Part shown: positions 25,488-30,099 of the stretch, piece after piece
How positions within the stretch are numbered: the first letter of the stretch is position 1
Layout of the letters: every line of letters starts with the position of its first letter
Source of the DNA: Syntrophaceae bacterium UBA2188
GTDB taxonomy: Bacteria > Desulfobacterota > BSN033 > UBA1163
Assembly: GCA_002327985.1 (NCBI GenBank)
Contig: DCVM01000145.1
Coordinates: forward strand, 60,414 to 90,512
Reading direction: 5' to 3'
DNA: 30,099 nucleotides
Notes under the pieces: generated by a model
Databases searched by the model: none
Told to the model about the DNA's origin: nothing
What the model saw: only the letters and a program-made list of their open reading frames with translations
Translations under genes and position numbers: made by a program

Positions 25488-25559
25488 GATTACAGCGATT
25501 AGAAGGCTGTTGGGAGCAAAGAAAAATCGATGTAATCATTTTTTAGAATCTCTGTAATC
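25488..25559. repeat. GATTACA-type inverted repeat in the bamC-bamD spacer
   Basis: GATTACAGCGATT (25488-25500) faces AATCTCTGTAATC (25547-25559), 12 of 13 positions complementary, with a further TGTAATC at 25531-25537. The same motif recurs in the bamD-bamE spacer. It fills most of a 129-base gap inside an operon whose genes are otherwise closely packed. Confidence 0.7.
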
Positions 25560-25585
25560 ACGAGACAAGAGGATTAAAAAAAAGT

Positions 25586-26743
25586 ATGGAGATATTACCC
25601 CTATCCCCCTTCAAGGTGGTCATCGATGGCATCAAAGAAGCAGGTGGAGAAGCCGATAAATTTTGCTATCAATGCGGAAAATGTGATACGGTGTGTCCGT
25701 GGAATCGTGTCAGAAAATTTTTTATTCGCAGAATGATCAATCAGGCAAAATTTGGCGTGGTCCCTTTCGAATCCGAAGATCTATGGCTATGTGCTACCTG
25801 CGGTAATTGTGTTCAGCGGTGCCCCAGAGGCGTAGAAATTATCGACGTGATGAGGGCGATGCGCAGGATCATGGTGCCAGACGGTGTCGTTCCTGCGAGC
25901 ATCCCCAATCTTCGAACTATCATGACAAGCCTTGCAAGTGTAGGTAATCCCTGGGGACAAGAACCGAATGACCGGGCAAATTGGGCGAAAGACTTAGAGG
26001 TAAAGGAGTTCGGCGAGGGCACTGAGCTACTCTATTTCCCCTGCTGTTATCCCAGCTATGAACCAAGATTAAAGAAGGTATCTCAGGCCACGGCCAATAT
26101 CCTCAATAAGGCAGGGGTAGATTTTGGGATACTCGGTTCCAAGGAGAATTGCTGTGGTGAAAGTGTACGGAAAGCGGGCAATGAGGTATTATTCAAACGC
26201 CTTGCCAGGGAAAACATCAAAACTTTTATCGAAAACGGCGTAAAGAAAATCCTTCTTTCTTCACCTCATTGCTATCACACCTTCAAGAACGAGTATCCCG
26301 AATTTAAGGTCAACTTCGAGGTGGTCCATATCTCCCAATATTTATTTGAGCTTATTAAGAAAGGAAAACTTAAATTCACTAAGGAATATGGGAAGAAAGT
26401 CACTTATCATGACCCATGTTACCTGGGTCGGCATAATGGTATCTATGATGAACCCCGAGAGGTCTTGAAGAGGATACCTGGCTTAGAACTGATTGAGATG
26501 GCTGAGTCACGGGAAGAAAGTCTCTGTTGCGGAATGGGGGGAGGGAGGATTTGGATGGAGACTGCAAAGGGTGAAAGATTCTCCGACCTCAGACTGGAAC
26601 AAGCGATCGGGGTTGGGGCTGAGGTGCTGGTTACGGCCTGCCCGTATTGCATCACCCAATTCGAGGATAGCAGGTTAACTCTGAAGGATAGTGAGGTCCT
26701 CCAGATTATGGACATCACGGAGATTCTCCAGGAAGTGATTTAG
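25586..26743 (+). CDS. bamD: Class II benzoyl-CoA reductase, HdrC/HdrB-like subunit BamD
   Basis: 385 residues fusing HdrC-like and HdrB-like parts. Two Fe4S4 motifs: CYQCGKCDTVCP (C27, C30, C33, C37) and CATCGNCVQRCP (C69, C72, C75, C79). Two CCG domains follow: FPCCYPSYEP...ENCCGES around 150-195, and HDPCYLGRHN...SLCCGMGGG around 275-315; in heterodisulfide reductase these hold non-cubane clusters. In the Bam complex this subunit is thought to relay electrons between the BamE flavin protein and BamBC. The ATG follows AGAGG by about a dozen bases. The gene is separated from its neighbours by GATTACA-type repeats, but orientation and order are conserved. Confidence 0.88.
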   Translation: MEILPLSPFKVVIDGIKEAGGEADKFCYQCGKCDTVCPWNRVRKFFIRRMINQAKFGVVPFESEDLWLCATCGNCVQRCPRGVEIIDVMRAMRRIMVPDGVVPASIPNLRTIMTSLASVGNPWGQEPNDRANWAKDLEVKEFGEGTELLYFPCCYPSYEPRLKKVSQATANILNKAGVDFGILGSKENCCGESVRKAGNEVLFKRLARENIKTFIENGVKKILLSSPHCYHTFKNEYPEFKVNFEVVHISQYLFELIKKGKLKFTKEYGKKVTYHDPCYLGRHNGIYDEPREVLKRIPGLELIEMAESREESLCCGMGGGRIWMETAKGERFSDLRLEQAIGVGAEVLVTACPYCITQFEDSRLTLKDSEVLQIMDITEILQEVI

Positions 26744-26745
26744 GA

Positions 26746-26836
26746 GATTACAGAGATTTCAAGAGAGGATTACACAGATTTTAGTTGTTTTCAAAAGATT
26801 TCTAATCGGCGTAATCGTTCTATAATCTGTGTAATC
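26746..26836. repeat. GATTACA-type inverted repeat in the bamD-bamE spacer
   Basis: GATTACAGAGATT (26746-26758), then GATTACACAGATTTTAG (26768-26784) facing CTATAATCTGTGTAATC (26820-26836), complementary at 16 of 17 positions, with a further GTAATC between. It starts three bases after the bamD stop and ends 25 bases before the bamE start, so a long hairpin could form in the message just upstream of the bamE ribosome binding site. Confidence 0.75.
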
Positions 26837-26861
26837 TTCTTTAAGGATGAGGTGATAGAAG

Positions 26862-29800
26862 GTGGAAAAAGAACTCGAAAAAATTGAAGACCAGATTGGT
26901 AAGAGTCTTGCGGACAGTATTGCCAAAAGCTTTGCAGACAATCATTTTGGAGACGTCATGGTTGTGGGTGGAGGGATCAGCGGTGTTCAAGCTTCTCTTG
27001 ATCTTGCCTCTGCGGGTTTTAAGGTTTACCTGGTTGACAAGGCACCTGCCATTGGCGGCCATATGGCCCAGCTTGACAAAACCTTTCCAACCAATGAGTG
27101 CTCCATTTGAATCCTCGCGCCCAAACTGGTCGAGGTCGGCCGGCATCCCAATATCGAGGTTCTGACGTATACTGAAGTTGACAGCGTAGAAGGAGAAACA
27201 GGAGACTTCAAGGTCACGCTGATCAAAAAGCCCAGATACATTATCGAGAGCAAATGCACGGGTTGTACAACCTGCGTCGAATACTGCCCGGTCAAGTACC
27301 CGGATCCATTTAATCAGGAAATATCTAAGAATAAAGCCGTCCATATATACTTCGCTCAAGCCATTCCCCTTGTTACTTATATTGATGAAAGCTGTCTTTA
27401 CCTTAAAGAAAAGAAATGTACTATTTGCACAGCAGTCTGTAAAAATGACGCCATCGATTTTAATCAGACGGCAGAGAAGGTAGAGGTAAAAGTAGGAGCA
27501 ATCGTTCTGGCTCCCGGCTTTGAGCCATTTGATCCTAAGGTGAGGGACGAATATCGCTACGGGAAGTTTCAGAATGTGGTCACCAGTATGGACTATGAAC
27601 GGCTTTTATGCGCCACCGGGCCATATGAAGGCGAGATACTGCGTGCTTCCGACAAGAAGCATCCCCATAAAATAGCCTGGATTCAATGTGTCGGTTCCAG
27701 ACAGGTTATTCCCGGCGGTAACAGTTATTGTTCAACAGTATGCTGCACGTATACCCAGAAACAGGTCATTTTGACAAAAGATCATGACGCAGAAGCAGAG
27801 TGTACAATATTCCATAACGATATTCGTTCCTATGGGAAGGATTTTGAGCCATTCTACCAAAGGACAGAGAAACTTCCCGGGATTCGATTTATAAGAAGCT
27901 ATGCGTCAATAGTCAAAGAGGACCCGGAAACCAAGAATGTAACCATACGGTATTCTACACCCGACGATGGAGTAAAAGAGGAAGAATTCGATATGGTGGT
28001 ATTATCCGTTGGATTGAATCCTCCTGCTGATTATGAGGATCTGGCAGATAAGTTCGGGATCGAACTCAATGCTCACGAATTCTGTAAAACCAATCCTTTT
28101 ATTCCTACAAAGACTTCTCGCCCGGGAATTTTTGTAAGTGGAGCCTTCCAAGGTCCTATAGATATTCCCGAGTCGGTTTTTACCGCCAGTGGGGCTGGTT
28201 CGCAATGTGGTGAACTCCTTGACTACCGAAGAGGGAAGCTGACCATAGAAAGGGTATATCCGCCAGAAAAGGATGTCTCCAAGGAGGAGCCAAGGGTAGG
28301 AGTTTTTGTGTGTCATTGTGGGGCGAATATCGGAAGGGTGGTAGGCGTTCCCTCCGCAGTTGAATACGCTTTAACCTTACCCAATGTTGTCTACGCTCAG
28401 GAACAGCTATTTTCATGTGCTGCGAATTGTGCCAAAGAAATAACAGACATGACAAAGGAAAAAGGGCTCAATCGAGTGGTTGTTGCCGCCTGTACCCCCA
28501 AGACCCATGAACCCACATTCCGGGACACCCTTCGGGAGGCGGGAATTAATCAATATTACTTCGACATGGCCAATATTAGAGAACATTGCTCCTGGGTCCA
28601 TTCTAAAGAAAAGGAAGAGGCTACCGAAAAGGCAAAGGATATCATCCGGATGTCGGTAGCAAGAGCTTGCCATTTGGAGCCATTACAGGAATTTGATCTG
28701 CCCGTCAACAAGACGGCACTCGTGGTGGGTGGAGGTCTGGCTGGCATGACTTGTGCTCTCTCTATAGCTAACCAGGGACATGAGGTTCACCTGGTGGAAA
28801 AGGATACAGACCTTGGGGGAATAGCACGAAAAATACATTATACTCTGGAAGGAATGGATGTTCAGGCGTATTTGCATGATCTTATCAAAAAGGTATATCA
28901 ACACCCTTTCCTCCATGTCTATACGGATGCGGCCATCACGGAGGCTACCGGTTATGTTGGGAATTTCGTCACCAAGGTGAAGTCCGAAAGAGGGATGACA
29001 GAGATAAAACATGGCATCACCGTCATTGCTGTAGGTGCTGAGGTATATAACCCTACGGAATACCTTTATGGAGAAGATGACAGGGTGATGACCCATCTTG
29101 AGTTGGAGGAGCAGATCAACCAAGGAGACGAAAAGGTCATTCATGCAGAAAGTCTCGTGATGATCCAATGCGTAGGCTGCAGAAATGAAGACAGAAATTA
29201 CTGCAGCCGGATATGTTGTAGCGAGTCCATCAAGAACGCATTGAAACTAAAAGAGATAAACCCCAAGATGGATATCTATATTCTTTTTCGGGATATGAGA
29301 ACCTATGGGTTTAGTGAGGATTATTACAGAGAAGCGGCAGATAAAGAGGTAAAGTTTATCCGCTATGAACCGCAAGATAAACCTCAGGTGGAAGCGGGTG
29401 AGTCGGAGGAGGGTCGGCCCGTTCTAAAGGTTACCGTGACGGATTATATTTTAGGGAACAGGCTTGAAATAGATGCCGATATCATTGCCTTGGCTGCTGC
29501 CATTATTCCCTCCGCAGGAAGCAAGGAAATATCCCAATTATTCAAGGTACCTTTGGGACCGGATGGTTTTTTCAAAGAGGCCCATGTCAAATTAAGACCC
29601 GTTGAGTTTGGTGCAGACGGTGTTTATCTTTGTGGCATGGCTCACTATCCTAAGCATATGACGGAAGCGATCAACCAGGCTCATGGAGCTGCAGGCCGTG
29701 TCTTAACGCTTCTCTCACATGATACAGTGGTTGCCTCCGGCTCTGTTTGCGAGGTGAATGAGAAGAAGTGTATGGGGTGCGGGGCATGTATCTCAGCCTG

Positions 29801-29987
29801 TTCGTATGGGGCCATAGAGTTTCGTGAGACCCGACAGGGTAAAAAGGCCGTCATGAATCCTGTTCTCTGTAAAGGAGATGGTCTCTGTAACGCAAAGTGC
29901 CCCACTGGGGCTATTCAACTAAAGCACTACACCGATGAAGAGCTGTTCGCCCAAATTGATGCAGCGGCGATAGATGTGCAGGAGTAG
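26862..29987 (+). CDS. bamE: Class II benzoyl-CoA reductase, HdrA-like flavin subunit BamE, selenoprotein (in-frame TGA = Sec83)
   Basis: Read through the TGA at 27108-27110, the gene gives 1041 residues. GTG start, with GAGGTGA upstream. Order: FAD-binding MVVGGGISGVQASLDLA (about 29-45); TFPTNECSI-U83-ILAPKLVEVG; Fe4S4 sites CTGCTTCVEYCP (C132-C142) and C178...CTICTAVC (C186-C193); a second flavin-domain stretch; CHCGANIG; a second HdrA-like dinucleotide fold ALVVGGGLAGMTCAL from about 617; and a C-terminal two-cluster ferredoxin, CMGCGACISAC (C970-C980) and CKGDGLCNAKC (C1003 on). So it is a tandem HdrA-HdrA arrangement. HdrA performs flavin-based electron bifurcation. Sec at this cysteine position is known in HdrA proteins, and the frame, similarity and Fe-S motifs run on unbroken after TGA, so this is neither a pseudogene nor two genes; a GTG at 27540 is not a true start. 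Confidence 0.88.
27126..27143 (+). promoter_or_regulatory. Bacterial SECIS-like hairpin of bamE
   Basis: CUGGUC-GAGGUC-GGCCGG: a 6-bp stem including G-U pairs, with apical loop GAGGUC close to the AGGUCU loop of E. coli fdhF. The loop begins 22 bases after the UGA, inside the spacing known for bacterial SECIS elements, and has G as its first base, another known feature. An alternative fold pairs CCTCG (27113-27117) with CGAGG (27131-27135); the two are mutually exclusive. The site is inside coding sequence, as usual for bacteria. Confidence 0.65.
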
Positions 29988-30012
29988 GGAACGCATATAT
30001 GCGTTCCCTACT
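29983..30012. repeat. 30-bp perfect palindrome covering the bamE stop codon
   Basis: Perfect 30-bp inverted repeat centred at 29997/29998, with arms AGTAGGGAACGCATA. It contains the TAG stop of bamE (29985-29987). The outer AGTAGGG is shared with the palindrome at the 3' end of the DUF4332-like gene (3683-3706). There is no T-run, so it is not an intrinsic terminator, and bam genes continue downstream. Confidence 0.85.
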
Positions 30013-30055
30013 AATGAACAATGCCGGGAATGCTAACAAAGGAAGCGAGATAAGC

Positions 30056-30099
30056 ATGGGTACAGGGCTTAAATTTAAACCAGGAATATTAGGTTTTGT
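30056..30099 (+). CDS. bamF: BamF/MvhD-like subunit, 5' fragment cut by the window edge
   Basis: The last 44 bases read MGTGLKFKPGILGF and then GT of the next codon. The KPGILGF(V) string matches the start of MvhD-type proteins (F420-non-reducing hydrogenase delta subunit family), which continue into a Cys/Sec-rich 2Fe-2S site. In known class II benzoyl-CoA reductase clusters bamF, an MvhD homologue, follows bamE, so context agrees. The frame is open back to an ATG at 30014; I prefer 30056 because AAGGAAGCGAG lies just upstream. Only 14 residues are visible, so the call depends mostly on context. Confidence 0.55.
   Translation, partial: MGTGLKFKPGILGF

Noticed and set aside
26841..27359. 172-residue minus-strand frame opposite the bamE 5' end
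   Set aside because: It spans the spacer and the Sec codon region, but the plus strand carries FAD and Fe-S motifs; the minus frame has no recognisable feature.
26862..27539. bamE as a pseudogene or as two separate genes (82-residue fragment plus an 815-residue protein from GTG 27540)
   Set aside because: No frameshift or second stop is present, the sequence between 27111 and 27540 encodes conserved HdrA residues and two Fe-S motifs, and the TGA is at the known Sec site with a SECIS-like hairpin.

Overview
The window reads as a chromosomal segment of a strictly anaerobic Gram-negative bacterium, most likely a deltaproteobacterial (Desulfobacterota/Syntrophales-like) degrader of aromatic compounds. 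The strongest evidence is at the right end: a class II (tungsten, ATP-independent) benzoyl-CoA reductase cluster, bamB-bamC-bamD-bamE plus the first codons of a bamF/mvhD-like gene. The taxonomic placement is inferred from gene content; there is no rRNA or marker gene in view.

Layout. 1-1870: an ABC-2 type exporter (ATPase + permease, + strand). 1854-3451: a translationally coupled minus-strand pair, a TIM-barrel sugar isomerase/epimerase-like protein followed by a PrsW-type membrane protease with a zinc ribbon. 3452-3706: a gene-free stretch made almost entirely of small hairpin repeats, including a second copy of the ~95-nt repeat found at 3-97. 3692-5053: a multi-spanning membrane protein with a DUF4332-like C-terminus (minus). 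5317-7011: a fatty-acid-type acyl-CoA ligase with its own sigma70-like promoter, bracketed by two inverted copies of a 102-bp MITE-like element. 7310-15144: a very large periplasmic alpha-2-macroglobulin coupled to penicillin-binding protein 1C. 15177-16463: a histidine phosphatase and a HAD hydrolase. 16447-17484: thiL (minus). 17742-21961: a MacA/MacB-like efflux operon (adaptor, ATPase, two FtsX-type permeases), followed by a PaaI-type thioesterase (21996-22463). 22464-22888: a 425-nt leader with a dispersed repeat and a good promoter. 22889-30099: the bam cluster.

How the genes work together. BamB (tungsten site) and BamC (Fe-S) form the dearomatising module. BamD (HdrC/HdrB-like) and BamE (HdrA-like, FAD) form an electron-transfer module thought to drive the reaction by flavin-based electron bifurcation. 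BamF (MvhD-like) begins at the window edge, and bamG-I are expected further downstream. The A2M/PBP1C pair is a common envelope-defence and peptidoglycan-repair unit. The remaining genes are housekeeping or envelope transport.

Most notable. (1) bamE looks split by an in-frame TGA at 27108-27110, but this lies at the position where selenocysteine is known in HdrA proteins and is followed by a bacterial SECIS-like hairpin, so it should be read as one 1041-residue selenoprotein. (2) A previously unnamed (to me) 102-bp MITE-like element occurs twice in opposite orientation around the acyl-CoA ligase; one copy has near-perfect terminal inverted repeats and an exact 9-bp target duplication, and the other copy creates a false N-terminal extension on the neighbouring gene. 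(3) Several other small palindromic repeat families fill the intergenic spacers, including two that overlap stop codons and one that recurs in both spacers inside the bam operon.
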